Positions 1-8,329 are shown, counted from the stretch's first letter. The stretch is 35,139 nucleotides of DNA from Romboutsia_C sp015668195 (GCF_015668195.1 NZ_JADPFC010000012.1:1-35139), one strand, 5' to 3'. Made by a program: numbers and translations. Notes: generated by a model from the letters alone, not told the origin.

Positions 1-73
1 TGACCCATCCGCGACTCGAACGCGGGACACCCTGATTAAAAGTCAGGTGCTCTACCGACTGAGCTAATGGGTC
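1..73 (-). tRNA. tRNA-Lys (anticodon UUU)
   Basis: The reverse complement folds as a cloverleaf: a 7-bp acceptor stem starting GACCCAT, D arm GCTC...GAGC, anticodon stem CCTGA/TCAGG around a loop CTTTTAA with anticodon TTT, a 5-base variable loop, and T arm CCGCG-TTCGAGT-CGCGG. Position 1 is the discriminator base, so a CCA end, if encoded, lies just outside the window. It reads away from oriC like its neighbours. UUU decodes both Lys codons in AT-rich genomes. Confidence 0.96.
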
Positions 74-484
74 ATTTCCTTTTTGCCTTTCGGCTTGTTC
101 GTGTTTCTCTCACTCACAAATATTATTATATTAGGTTCATACACTTTCGTCAACACTTTTTTTACATTTTTTTATATTTTTTTACTTTTTTGGGTATTTT
201 TCTACCAAACCCAGTAAATAACAGTGGTTCAGAGATTAACTTTTTATTAAAAATTACTTAATTTTAAATATTTAATAATTATATGACCTATATTTTTTAA
301 AAATTAGGGTATAAATAATAATTTATAGGTAAATATTTTAATTAACATTTTGAGCAATGGACAAAGTCTTTTACGATATTAGCAAAGCAAGTTTTTATTT
401 AATATTTATAAAATACCTTTAGATACAAATATCTAAAAATTTTTTTCTATTTTTAAATTTAAAGTAATTTTATATATGCTAAAA
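74..484. other. AT-rich intergenic region with no gene seen
   Basis: About 410 bases between tRNA-Lys and the purA terminator. Runs of T and A dominate. The only open frame of note (67-261, plus) starts inside the tRNA, has no Shine-Dalgarno sequence and gives a low-complexity F/Y-rich peptide, so it is not called. A promoter for tRNA-Lys presumably lies here on the minus strand but none could be placed with confidence. Confidence 0.7.
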
Positions 485-513
485 AAGTGTAGTGGATATA
501 ATCCACTACACTT
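485..513 (-). terminator. Intrinsic terminator of purA
   Basis: A perfect stem of at least 12 bp (486-497 with 501-512) closes a 3-base loop. On the minus strand it is followed by a run of six T (486-481). It starts 8 bases past the purA stop codon. Confidence 0.9.
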
Positions 514-520
514 ATGTATA

Positions 521-1810
521 TTAAGCAAATATATTTTTTCTTATTATAGTTTGAGCTCTGTTTGGTCCTACTGAAACCATGTCTATACTAACTCCAACTA
601 TTTCTTCTATTCTATCTATATACTTCTTAGCATTTTCTGGAAGATCTTCATATCTTTCTATAGTTGTTAAATCTTCATTCCATCCATCTAATTCTTCGTA
701 TACAGGTTCACACTTAGCTAAATCTTCTAATGATGCTGGGAAGTCTGTTATTATCTTATCTCCCATTTTGTATCCTGTACATATATTTATTTTTTCGAAT
801 CCACTTAAAACATCTAATAACATGAATGATATACTAGTTAATCCGTTTACTCTTGCAGCATATTTAACTATTACAGCGTCAAACCATCCACATCTTCTAG
901 ATCTTCCTGTTACTGTACCAAACTCATGACCTTGGATTCTTATTCTTTCTCCTATTTCATTGTCTAATTCAGTAACAAATGGTCCTTCACCAACTCTTGT
1001 AGTGTATGCTTTTACTATACCTACAACATCTTTTATCATGTTTGGTCCAACACCTGCTCCTATAGAGAATCCTCCTGATGTTGGATGAGAAGATGTAACG
1101 TATGGGTACGTACCTAAATCTAAGTCTAGTAATGTTCCTTGTGCACCTTCGAATAATACTTTTTTACCAGCTTTTATAGCATCATATACTACAACTGAAG
1201 TATCTGCAACATTTTTTCTTATTTGATCTGCATATCCTAAATACTCATTGTATATAGTTTCAAAGTCAAACATTGCTTCTTTTCCGTATACACCTTGAAC
1301 TAATTTATTCTTAGCATCTATTTGTGCTTTTAATTTTTTAGCAAATATGTCTTTATCCATTAAGTCACATATTCTTATTCCTGATCTCTCAGTTTTATCC
1401 ATGTAACAAGGTCCTATACCTTTTTTTGTAGTCCCTATTTTGTTATCTCCTCTAGCTTCTTCTGCTAGTGCATCTAATTCCTTGTGGTATGGGAATACAA
1501 CATGAGCTCTATCACTTACTTTTATATTACTAGTATCTATATTTTCTTTATTTAAAGTCTCTATCTCTTCTAAAAATCCTTTTGGATCAAACACTATACC
1601 ATTTCCTATTACATTTATAGTGTTAGGATTTAATACTCCAGATGGTATTAGACGTAAAGCGAATTTTTTGCCATCTACAACTAATGTATGTCCTGCATTA
1701 TTTCCACCTTGTCCTCTTACTACTACATCTGCTTGTGTAGCAAGGTAATCTATAACTTTACCTTTTCCTTCGTCTCCCCATTGAGATCCTACAATCGCTA
1801 CTGTTTTCAT
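521..1810 (-). CDS. purA: Adenylosuccinate synthetase
   Basis: PurA converts IMP, aspartate and GTP to adenylosuccinate, the first committed step from IMP to AMP, in the cytosol. The 429-residue protein has the family length and begins with the GTP-binding loop GSQWGDEGKGK (residues 8-18). Asp13 and His41 (in NNAGHT) sit at the positions of the E. coli catalytic pair, and the C-terminal half keeps the TTRVGEGPF and TGRSRRCGW segments. The open frame extends three codons upstream to a GTG at 1819, but that GTG lies within the GAGGTGAG Shine-Dalgarno sequence, so the ATG at 1810 is preferred. The gene ends in its own hairpin terminator. An unknown small gene starts upstream, leaving only a 78-base gap, so purA may be transcribed alone or with that gene. 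Identification is certain; only the start needed a choice. Confidence 0.97.
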   Translation of the reverse strand: MKTVAIVGSQWGDEGKGKVIDYLATQADVVVRGQGGNNAGHTLVVDGKKFALRLIPSGVLNPNTINVIGNGIVFDPKGFLEEIETLNKENIDTSNIKVSDRAHVVFPYHKELDALAEEARGDNKIGTTKKGIGPCYMDKTERSGIRICDLMDKDIFAKKLKAQIDAKNKLVQGVYGKEAMFDFETIYNEYLGYADQIRKNVADTSVVVYDAIKAGKKVLFEGAQGTLLDLDLGTYPYVTSSHPTSGGFSIGAGVGPNMIKDVVGIVKAYTTRVGEGPFVTELDNEIGERIRIQGHEFGTVTGRSRRCGWFDAVIVKYAARVNGLTSISFMLLDVLSGFEKINICTGYKMGDKIITDFPASLEDLAKCEPVYEELDGWNEDLTTIERYEDLPENAKKYIDRIEEIVGVSIDMVSVGPNRAQTIIRKNIFA

Positions 1811-1888
1811 ATAACTCACCTCTACTATAGATTTTCGAACACTTTACCAATACATTTTATCAAACATTCGATACATTTTCAAACTTTT

Positions 1889-2194
1889 TTATTTACACTT
1901 TAAGTTTAATATGTATTTTTTTATATCTTCTAAGCTATTTAAACCCTTTATTGTTCCTTCTGATTTTTCTATACCTTTTATAAATTTTTCTACTTCTCCT
2001 ATTTTAGATACACCTAAAATTTCTTTATTTTCTCCAGACATTGTATCCATCATCATAATCTTATAGTTAGATTCTTTTTTGCAGTAAAATACTAATGTCT
2101 CTTTTATATTATTATCAATTATTCTAAATAAATTTATTTCTTTGTTTATTTCTATTATTTTTGGATATATATATAATACATTTATATGCAACAC
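1889..2194 (-). CDS. Hypothetical 101-residue protein
   Basis: I do not recognise this family. The product is small, charged and probably soluble. The N-terminal half alternates hydrophobic and polar residues in a beta-like pattern (LHINVLYIY, NLFRII, TLVFYC). The C-terminal half looks helical (EVEKFIKGIEKSE, LEDIKKYILNLK), with three Met in a row at about residues 47-49. A GTG start at 2194 follows a GGGGG Shine-Dalgarno element at a sensible distance; a TTG one codon later is possible. It sits between the DnaA-box cluster and terminator downstream of dnaB and the purA gene, on the same strand as both. The region just upstream is rich in DnaA boxes, so expression could respond to DnaA, but that is inference. 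It could be a lineage-specific gene; there is no sign of frameshift. Confidence 0.6.
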   Translation of the reverse strand: MLHINVLYIYPKIIEINKEINLFRIIDNNIKETLVFYCKKESNYKIMMMDTMSGENKEILGVSKIGEVEKFIKGIEKSEGTIKGLNSLEDIKKYILNLKCK

Positions 2195-2245
2195 ATTTTT
2201 CCCCCATAAAAAATTTGTATTTATAAATATTAAGTTGTAAACAAT

Positions 2246-2270
2246 AAAAGCAAGCTAATAGCTTGCTTTT
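2246..2270 (-). terminator. Hairpin terminator downstream of dnaB, probably bidirectional
   Basis: An 11-bp perfect stem (2246-2256 with 2260-2270) has a 3-base loop. In the minus direction it is followed by TTTTATTGTTT, an adequate U-rich tract for ending the dnaB operon. In the plus direction eight T follow, which would be stronger, but no plus-strand gene ends here. Confidence 0.8.
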
Positions 2271-2278
2271 TTTTGTAC

Positions 2279-2409
2279 TTATTCACATTTATCAACAGGT
2301 TACATGTGGATAATGTGGATAAGTGTTTTTGTATTTTTCAACATTTATGATTTTTTTCCTACATTTATCCACACACTTTAACCAATTTCAAAGAAATTTC
2401 TGTGGATAT
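2279..2409. promoter_or_regulatory. DnaA-box cluster beside dnaB
   Basis: Within 131 bases there are three perfect TTATCCACA boxes: 2305-2313 and 2314-2322 in direct tandem on the minus strand, and 2365-2373 on the plus strand. There is also one TTATTCACA (2279-2287, which fits the E. coli consensus TTATNCACA) and two boxes one base off consensus (TTATCAACA at 2289-2297, and 2401-2409 on the minus strand). The density is like that of the origin next to dnaA. The cluster lies between the dnaB stop codon and the hairpin terminator, so it would be in the dnaB 3' untranslated region and upstream of the hypothetical gene. Clusters of DnaA boxes outside oriC are known in Bacillus subtilis and tune initiation or transcription; a role here is inferred. 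Confidence 0.75.
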
Positions 2410-2414
2410 CTTAT

Positions 2415-3743
2415 TTACATATCCCTAGATTTATCCGCAAATTTTTGAACTTCGCCAAGCCAAACTAGTTCTACTGCACCAGTTTCACCATGTCTATTTT
2501 TAGCTATTATTACCTCTCCTATGTTCTTTTTTTCTGAATCTGGATGATAATATTCATCTCTATATAAAAACATTACTATATCAGCATCCTGCTCTATTGC
2601 TCCAGATTCTCTTAAATCTGATAGCATAGGTCTATGATCTGCTCTTTGCTCTGGTGCACGAGATAGCTGAGATAATGCTACTACTGGACAATTAAGTTCT
2701 TTTGCGATTATTTTTAGAGATCTTGATATTTTTGATATTTCTTGCTGTCTACTTTCATTATTACCTTCACCTTCCATAAGTTGAAGATAATCTATAAGTA
2801 TTAAATCTAATCCTTGCTCTATTTTAAGCTTTCTACATTTTGATCTTAATTCTGATATTTTTATACCTGGAGTATCATCTATATATATCTTAGCATTAGA
2901 TAAAACTGCCATAGAATCTATTATTCTAGGCCAGTCATTTTCTCCTAGCTTTCCTGTTTTTAACTTTTTAAGCTCTACGCTAGATTGTGATGATAACATA
3001 CGTTGAACTAACTGTTCTTTAGACATCTCTAAACTAAATACAGCTACAGATGCATCACCTTTTAGTGCTGCATTTTGGACAAGATTTAATGAAAACGCAG
3101 TTTTACCCATAGCCGGACGAGCTGCTATTAATATTAAGTCTGTTCTCTGTAATCCATTTATCTTTTTGTTTAAGTCTTTAAAACCAGTCGTTATTCCTGT
3201 TATTTCACTTTTTGATGTGTATAGATGTTCAATCATATCATAAGTATCCATTAGTACACTGTTTATAGATTTAAAATCATCACTAGCTTTTTCTTGAGAT
3301 ATATCAAATATCTGTTTTTCTGCTTTTTCTAATACATCTTCTATTTTCGAGGAACCTTCATATCCTAAGCTTATAATTTCATTAGATGCTTTTATAAGTT
3401 GTCTTAAAACTGATTTTTCCTTCACTATATCTGCATAATACTTCACATTAGATGTTGTAGGGACAATTGTTGATAAACTTGTTATATAACTTATGCCTCC
3501 TACATCATCTAAATGTCCTTCTTTTTTAAGTTCTTCTGTTAGGGTTATTAAGTCTATTGGTTCACCTTTATTACTTAACTTTATCATGCATTCATATATG
3601 ATTTTGTGAGCTTCTTTGTAAAAGTCATTTGGCTTTATAGTTTCACTCACCGTTATCATTGCATCTTTATCAAGTAATATAGATCCTAATATAGACTGTT
3701 CTGATTCCACACTATGTGGAGGAATTCTAGTCATATCCTCCAT
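2415..3743 (-). CDS. dnaB: Replicative DNA helicase DnaB
   Basis: This is the hexameric 5'-3' helicase that unwinds DNA ahead of the replisome (named dnaC in Bacillus). The 442 residues comprise an N-terminal helical domain (about 1-100, starting IPPHSVESEQSILG), a linker region (about 110-180) and a RecA-like ATPase domain. The Walker A motif ARPAMGKT is at 208-215, Walker B LILIDYLQL at 314-322, and the DnaB-type ALSQLSR and DLRESGAIEQDAD segments follow at about 356-389. The ATG at 3743 follows GAGGTGAT; a second ATG three codons on is less well placed. It is the last gene of a run MazG-like, DUF2232, gdpP, rplI, dnaB with gaps of 24 bases or less. No intein or insertion interrupts the ATPase domain. 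The DnaA-box cluster follows its stop codon directly. Confidence 0.98.
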   Translation of the reverse strand: MEDMTRIPPHSVESEQSILGSILLDKDAMITVSETIKPNDFYKEAHKIIYECMIKLSNKGEPIDLITLTEELKKEGHLDDVGGISYITSLSTIVPTTSNVKYYADIVKEKSVLRQLIKASNEIISLGYEGSSKIEDVLEKAEKQIFDISQEKASDDFKSINSVLMDTYDMIEHLYTSKSEITGITTGFKDLNKKINGLQRTDLILIAARPAMGKTAFSLNLVQNAALKGDASVAVFSLEMSKEQLVQRMLSSQSSVELKKLKTGKLGENDWPRIIDSMAVLSNAKIYIDDTPGIKISELRSKCRKLKIEQGLDLILIDYLQLMEGEGNNESRQQEISKISRSLKIIAKELNCPVVALSQLSRAPEQRADHRPMLSDLRESGAIEQDADIVMFLYRDEYYHPDSEKKNIGEVIIAKNRHGETGAVELVWLGEVQKFADKSRDM

Positions 3744-3767
3744 TGTTTATCACCTCAAGTGTCTTTT

Positions 3768-4217
3768 CTATTGTTTCTCTTTTACATCTACTCTCATCTT
3801 AGTAGTTACTTTTTGATGTATCTTTATCTCAACGAATCTTGAACCTAAAGCTCTTATTGGTTCATCTAAGTGTATTTTTCTCTTATCTACTTCTATAGAG
3901 TGTTGTTTTTTTATTTGTTCTGCTATATCTTTAGATGTTATTGATCCAAATAATCTTCCACCATCACCAGCTTTAGAGTATATAACAACATTTAATTCTT
4001 CCATTTTCTTTCCTAATTCTACTGCTGCTTCGTACTCTTTTTGAGCTTTTATTTCTTCAGATTTCTTCTTTTCACCTAATTCTTTTACTGCTGTATTATC
4101 TGCTACAACTGCTAATTTCTTTTTAAGTAAGAAGTTTCTTGCGTATCCATCACTTACTTCTTTTACTTCACCTTTTTTACCAGTTCCTTTAACGTCTTTT
4201 AATAATATAACTTTCAT
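3768..4217 (-). CDS. rplI: 50S ribosomal protein L9
   Basis: L9 binds 23S rRNA through its N-terminal domain and extends from the ribosome on a long helix. The 149-residue product has the usual length. The N-terminal signature KGTGKKGEVKEVSDGYARN is present at about residues 10-28, followed by the lysine- and glutamate-rich connecting helix (about 45-75) and the C-terminal domain with GRLFGSIT (about 87-94). Its ATG directly follows the gdpP TAG stop without a spacer. Its Shine-Dalgarno sequence (GGAGGAG) lies inside the end of gdpP, pointing to translational coupling. The rplI-dnaB order is common in Firmicutes. Confidence 0.97.
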   Translation of the reverse strand: MKVILLKDVKGTGKKGEVKEVSDGYARNFLLKKKLAVVADNTAVKELGEKKKSEEIKAQKEYEAAVELGKKMEELNVVIYSKAGDGGRLFGSITSKDIAEQIKKQHSIEVDKRKIHLDEPIRALGSRFVEIKIHQKVTTKMRVDVKEKQ

Positions 4218-6212
4218 CTATTTCTCCTCCTTTATGCATTCGTCAATTATATCTTGTACCATTGAATATGCAGTTTTTAATGAAACACCTTCTAATTGAG
4301 CACCTGCTATATCCTTGTGCCCTCCTCCGCCTAGTTTTTCCATAAGAACATGTACATTGGTTTCTCCTAATGACCTTGCACTTATGAATATTTTATCATC
4401 TTTTTTTCCTAGGACAAATGATGCTTCAACTTCCTTTATATTTAATAATTCATCTGCTGCTTGTGCTATTACTATATTTATGTTATCTGCTACTCTTTCT
4501 GTATAAGCTAAACAGATTTTTCCATAAACTATCTTAGCACTTTGTATGATTTCAGCCTTAGTTATAAAATCACTTATGTCTGAGTTAAATAGCTTTTTGA
4601 CTTCTACAGTATCTGCACCTACTTTTTTAAGATATGATGCAGCTTCAAAGGTTCTTACCCCTGTTTTGAAGGCGAAATTTTTAGTATCTAGCGTTATACC
4701 AGCTAATAAGCCTTCTGCAGTTAATTTGTTTATTTTTACATTATCCTCCATGTATTGAACTAGCTCAGTTACCATCTCACATGTAGATGATACGTATATT
4801 TCATGGAATAAAAGTACCGTATCATTTATAAATTCAACACCTCTTCTGTGGTGATCTATTACTACGATTTTATCAGATATACCTAAGAGTTCATTACATT
4901 CTGTAAAATTAGGTCTATGAGTATCAACTACTACTATAAGTGTATTTCTCGTACAACTTCTTATAGCTTCTTCGCTATCTATAAATATTCCATCATAATA
5001 ATCTGAAGATTCTATTCTATCTACAAATATATCTATTGATTCATTTGTACTGTCTAGAACTATATTGGCTTTTTTACCGCAAGATTTACATATATCATAT
5101 ATTCCAACTGCCGACCCCATAGCATCCATATCTGGATATTTATGTCCCATTATATATACATGATCACTTTCTAATATAATTTCTCTTAGTGCATGACCTA
5201 TTAATCTTGATTTTACTTTTGTAGTTTTTTCTACTGCTTTAGATTTTCCACCGTAGAATACTGACTTATCTTTAGTTTTTATAACAGCTTGATCTCCACC
5301 TCTACCTAAAGCTAAATCAAGAGCTCCAGAGGCTAATTTTAAATTTTCATTTATTGAATCTCCATCTACACCTATTCCCATACTTATGGTAACAGGTAAT
5401 GTATTTCCATAGTCTATTTCTCTTATTTTATCTAGTACAGAAAATTTTTCACTTTCTAGCTTTTTAAGTTCTTTTTTGTTCATAACTAAGAAAAATTTAT
5501 CTTTTGATGTTCTTTTTAATGCTGACTTAGATGTATTTTCTAAATTAGAAAGAATTCTTTCTATTTCAACATTTATCATTGGTCTTTTATCCTCTGATGC
5601 ACTTTTTAACACATCATCGTATCCATCAATCTGAATCAACATCATAGAATTTTTCTCATCTTCATGCTTTTGCTGTAAATTTAGATAATCTGTCTTATCT
5701 AACCAATATAACATCATTAGATATTTTGCATTTTTTTCTTGATCATTTTTTACAACATTGTATACTACGGTATAATCTCTGTCTTTATACTTTACATCTG
5801 TGTACATTTCTTTATTTTCATTTAAAACTTTTCTAAGATCTAGATTTTTTACTATATCATCAATGTTTTCACCTAATAAATCTTGTGTTTCCGTCATCTG
5901 ATGGAATTTATTATTGTACCAAGATATTTTTCCATCAAATTCTAATATACAAAGTGGAATAGGCAAATTCATTATTGCTTTTTTTGTTGTTTCATCTATA
6001 TCTAAAGATAGATTTTGAATGTAATTATTCCATTCCTTTCTTCTAATATTAGTAGTTTTCCAGTTGTGGAAAACTATATATAAGAAAATAAGGAAAAATA
6101 AGCAACCTACATAAAAATCATATAAAAGTAGTGCTGTACTCGCTACACCTATAATTAATATGTATACATTATTTTCTGGCATATTAATTTTCAAGGCTGG
6201 TTTGTTCCTCAT
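4218..6212 (-). CDS. gdpP: Cyclic-di-AMP phosphodiesterase GdpP (DHH/DHHA1)
   Basis: GdpP hydrolyses c-di-AMP and so influences potassium and osmotic balance, cell-wall stress and beta-lactam tolerance. The 664-residue layout is the family standard. Two N-terminal membrane helices (about 16-32 and 36-48) come first, then a PAS-like domain (about 75-170) and a degenerate GGDEF domain (about 185-310, with no GGDEF signature). The catalytic DHH domain carries HKYPDMDAMGS at about 357-367, VVDTHRP at 428-434 and DHHRR at 453-457, and the DHHA1 domain ends with GGGGHKDIAG at 628-637. All metal-binding Asp and His residues expected in the DHH domain are present, so it should be active. It overlaps nothing but abuts rplI exactly, and its ATG follows AAGGAGGG. 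Homologues lie next to rplI in many Firmicutes, sometimes named yybT. Confidence 0.95.
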   Translation of the reverse strand: MRNKPALKINMPENNVYILIIGVASTALLLYDFYVGCLFFLIFLYIVFHNWKTTNIRRKEWNNYIQNLSLDIDETTKKAIMNLPIPLCILEFDGKISWYNNKFHQMTETQDLLGENIDDIVKNLDLRKVLNENKEMYTDVKYKDRDYTVVYNVVKNDQEKNAKYLMMLYWLDKTDYLNLQQKHEDEKNSMMLIQIDGYDDVLKSASEDKRPMINVEIERILSNLENTSKSALKRTSKDKFFLVMNKKELKKLESEKFSVLDKIREIDYGNTLPVTISMGIGVDGDSINENLKLASGALDLALGRGGDQAVIKTKDKSVFYGGKSKAVEKTTKVKSRLIGHALREIILESDHVYIMGHKYPDMDAMGSAVGIYDICKSCGKKANIVLDSTNESIDIFVDRIESSDYYDGIFIDSEEAIRSCTRNTLIVVVDTHRPNFTECNELLGISDKIVVIDHHRRGVEFINDTVLLFHEIYVSSTCEMVTELVQYMEDNVKINKLTAEGLLAGITLDTKNFAFKTGVRTFEAASYLKKVGADTVEVKKLFNSDISDFITKAEIIQSAKIVYGKICLAYTERVADNINIVIAQAADELLNIKEVEASFVLGKKDDKIFISARSLGETNVHVLMEKLGGGGHKDIAGAQLEGVSLKTAYSMVQDIIDECIKEEK

Positions 6213-6223
6213 TACTTCCCTCC

Positions 6224-7180
6224 TTACGCAGATTTATAGCTTCTTACCTTTCTAAAATCTATTACACTATCTAACATCCCTAAGAAAGATATACCCATAA
6301 ATCCGAATATATATAGGATTAATCCTGATATAAATATATTTTTTATTTGACTAGCTTTAAACCAATTTCTTAGGTAATATACAGAAACTGCTATACCCTG
6401 AGCCATAAACATAAAATTAAAAACTAGTTGAAGATTCATTATGATTAAATCACCATGAAAATTTAAGCCTAACATATCAATTAAGAAAACTAGTATGTAT
6501 AGCATAAGTGACACCATTACTGGATTTCCCGGTAAATAAAAATCTCTAAATTTAGGCATTTCTAAATTTACCATTCTTATTCTTTTTAATATAAATACCT
6601 CAATGTAGTATGTAACAAACGCTAATACTATCCCCTGTAAAAATAGCATTGTAGGTAAAAGATTTTGTGCAAAGGTAATTACATCTTCTACTTTTAATCC
6701 ACTACTTACATCTACACCTGCATCACCTAAAATTTGAAGCTGAACACTTACAGCTTCCTTCATACCATTCATAAAGTTATCTAATAAATTAGTTTTGAAC
6801 ACCACATTTGCTATAGTATAGAAAATTATAGTTGAAATTATAACTATAATTGTTCCTGCATATATAGGTTCAAACTTATTTTCTTGACCTTCTTTTATGT
6901 TTTTTCTTGCAATACTACCTATAACTATCCCAGGAAGTACGCTCATAATACTAATACTCACAGCATATGTTATATCTACACCAAATATAAGTATTAAAAA
7001 AGTAATTATCAAAGATAATATTGAGTACTTATTATTACTTATGGTTCCTATTATTGCATAAGGTACTGGTATTAAAAAACTTAGTACAGCAAATATAGGA
7101 ACGTATGCTGTTATTAGAGCTAATAATATCCCTAGCGTAACTATCATCGATACTTGCGATAGTTTTACTTTATCATTCAA
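6224..7180 (-). CDS. DUF2232 (YybS-like) membrane protein
   Basis: A polytopic membrane protein of 318 residues with about eight hydrophobic segments. It starts with a helix at about 9-30 and includes long apolar stretches near 50-90, 105-125, 170-195, 220-245 and 280-305. Size, position directly upstream of gdpP and rplI, and the overall pattern fit the YybS/DUF2232 family of Firmicutes, which is distantly like ECF-transporter S components or other small-molecule permeases. No substrate can be read from the sequence. It is 11 bases from gdpP and 7 bases from the MazG-like gene, so it is co-transcribed with both. Family assignment rests on context and topology more than on a motif. Confidence 0.8.
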   Translation of the reverse strand: MNDKVKLSQVSMIVTLGILLALITAYVPIFAVLSFLIPVPYAIIGTISNNKYSILSLIITFLILIFGVDITYAVSISIMSVLPGIVIGSIARKNIKEGQENKFEPIYAGTIIVIISTIIFYTIANVVFKTNLLDNFMNGMKEAVSVQLQILGDAGVDVSSGLKVEDVITFAQNLLPTMLFLQGIVLAFVTYYIEVFILKRIRMVNLEMPKFRDFYLPGNPVMVSLMLYILVFLIDMLGLNFHGDLIIMNLQLVFNFMFMAQGIAVSVYYLRNWFKASQIKNIFISGLILYIFGFMGISFLGMLDSVIDFRKVRSYKSA

Positions 7181-7187
7181 ATTAGAT

Positions 7188-7508
7188 TCACTCCTTATTA
7201 TCTATATGTTTTTTGAGTTCAGATAACTCACCATACCATCTTTCTATACTATGATTCTCATTTATTCCTAGTTTTATCTTTTCTTTTATTTTATAATCCA
7301 TTTCGTTAAAACTAATTCCCAATCTTTTTGCTAAAAGGTATGTTATCATTATAATATTTGCTAAAGTATCTTGTAATGCCTCATCTAAAGGCTTTACTCC
7401 TTTAAACATTAAGTTAAACAAATCCCCTACGCTCATTAACAACTCTGTTTTCATCCATTCCATTATTTTAACGTTTCTTGCTATATCGGAATTCCTATCT
7501 AATCTCAC
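7188..7508 (-). CDS. MazG-like family protein
   Basis: A 106-residue all-helical protein. The core (about 8-95) is like the small MazG-like proteins found at this place in clostridial genomes: a first helix ARNVKIMEWMKTELL, then a helix with DEALQDTLANIIMITYLLAKRLG. MazG enzymes hydrolyse nucleoside triphosphates with clustered acidic residues (EExxE and ExxD). I can see only scattered acidic residues (for example E43 and D47), so catalytic activity is doubtful. The start is a GTG at 7508 preceded by GGAGGGGG. It is the first gene of the operon running to dnaB, with an extended -10 promoter about 30 bases upstream. Confidence 0.7.
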   Translation of the reverse strand: MRLDRNSDIARNVKIMEWMKTELLMSVGDLFNLMFKGVKPLDEALQDTLANIIMITYLLAKRLGISFNEMDYKIKEKIKLGINENHSIERWYGELSELKKHIDNKE

Positions 7509-7534
7509 AGTTGCCCCCTCCTTAATATATAAAT

Positions 7535-7543
7535 ATTATATCA
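7535..7543 (-). promoter_or_regulatory. Extended -10 promoter for the MazG-like to dnaB operon
   Basis: On the minus strand the sequence reads TGATATAAT: a perfect -10 hexamer (7540-7535) with an upstream TG at the extended -10 spacing. No good -35 element is present 16-18 bases upstream. It lies about 30 bases before the GTG start of the MazG-like gene. Confidence 0.55.
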
Positions 7544-7572
7544 TAAATCATAGTAGATTTAACTAGAATAAC

Positions 7573-7596
7573 AAAAAAACGAGCCATAAGGCTCGT
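7573..7596 (-). terminator. Terminator of the rpsF-ssb-rpsR operon
   Basis: A 7-bp stem ACGAGCC/GGCTCGT (7579-7585 with 7590-7596) has a 4-base loop. On the minus strand it is followed by seven T (7579-7573). It begins 5 bases past the rpsR stop codon. Confidence 0.9.
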
Positions 7597-7601
7597 CCTT
7601 C

Positions 7602-7829
7602 TTATTCTACAGTGTATGGTAAAAGTGCTATGTTTCTAGCTCTCTTTATAGCAACTGTTAATTCTCTTTGATGCTTAGCGCATGTTCCAGATATTCTTCT
7701 TGGTAATATTTTACCTCTCTCAGTTACATATTTTTGTAATCTTTGAGTGTTTTTGTAATCTATCTTAACGTCTTTTGAAGCACAGAATTGACAAACTCTT
7801 CTCTTCTTACGTCTCTTCTTGTTTATCAT
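7602..7829 (-). CDS. rpsR: 30S ribosomal protein S18
   Basis: S18 pairs with S6 on the platform of the small ribosomal subunit. The 75-residue protein starts INKKRRKKRRVCQFC and keeps the family core KNTQRLQKYVTERGKILPRR. It is a cysteine-containing (probable zinc-binding) form, with C13, C16, C50 and H53 as likely ligands. The open frame continues 13 codons upstream to 7868 inside ssb, but the ATG at 7829 directly follows AAAGGAGGG at the normal distance and gives the family N terminus, so the shorter form is called. It is the last gene of the S6-SSB-S18 operon, 16 bases after ssb. Confidence 0.97.
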   Translation of the reverse strand: MINKKRRKKRRVCQFCASKDVKIDYKNTQRLQKYVTERGKILPRRISGTCAKHQRELTVAIKRARNIALLPYTVE

Positions 7830-7845
7830 AACATTTCCCTCCTTT

Positions 7846-8295
7846 TTAGAATGGTATATCGTCGTCATCTATAGCTTGGAAACCTTGAGGGTCTAATCCT
7901 TGTGGTTCAAACGTAGGCTCGAAACTAGGTTCAAATCCTGGTTGATTTCCTTTATTATACGAATTTTCCGATTTATTTCTACTATCTAAGAACTGTACTC
8001 TGTTAGCATTAACTCTAAACGCTCTTCTGTTTTCTCCAGCTTGGTTTTGATATACATCCACTCTTATTGAGCCTTGTACAGCTACTAAACTTCCTTTACC
8101 GATATAGTTAGCGCAATTCTCTGCAGATTTGCCCCAAACTTGTATATCTATAAAATCCGTTTCTCTCTTACCATCTTTGCCTGAGAATTCTCTATCAATA
8201 GCTATTGAGAAATTAGCAACAGGAGTTCCACTTCCTGCGATGTATCTTAACTCTGGGTCTCTTGTTAATCTACCCACTAAAACAACATGGTTCAT
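7846..8295 (-). CDS. ssb: Single-stranded DNA-binding protein
   Basis: SSB coats single-stranded DNA at forks and recruits repair and replication partners. The 149 residues hold an OB-fold domain (about 1-105, starting NHVVLVGRLTRDPELRY), a flexible linker, and the acidic tail DDDDIPF that docks partner proteins. The linker includes a small repeat of F-E-P units (about residues 121-131). The gene lies between rpsF and rpsR, the usual Firmicute order, so SSB supply is tied to ribosomal protein synthesis. The ATG follows a weaker AGGCGGTG Shine-Dalgarno element. Confidence 0.97.
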   Translation of the reverse strand: MNHVVLVGRLTRDPELRYIAGSGTPVANFSIAIDREFSGKDGKRETDFIDIQVWGKSAENCANYIGKGSLVAVQGSIRVDVYQNQAGENRRAFRVNANRVQFLDSRNKSENSYNKGNQPGFEPSFEPTFEPQGLDPQGFQAIDDDDIPF

Positions 8296-8329
8296 AATAA
8301 CACCGCCTTTTACATAATAAAACTAGTCA

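Noticed and set aside
67..261. 64-residue open frame on the plus strand near the left edge
   Set aside because: It starts inside tRNA-Lys, opposite to all neighbours, has no Shine-Dalgarno sequence and encodes a low-complexity aromatic-rich peptide.
1811..1819. GTG start three codons upstream of the purA ATG
   Set aside because: The GTG is part of the GAGGTGAG ribosome-binding sequence, so it cannot also be the start with normal spacing.
7830..7868. 13-codon N-terminal extension of S18
   Set aside because: It overlaps the end of ssb, and the internal ATG has a strong Shine-Dalgarno sequence and the family N terminus.
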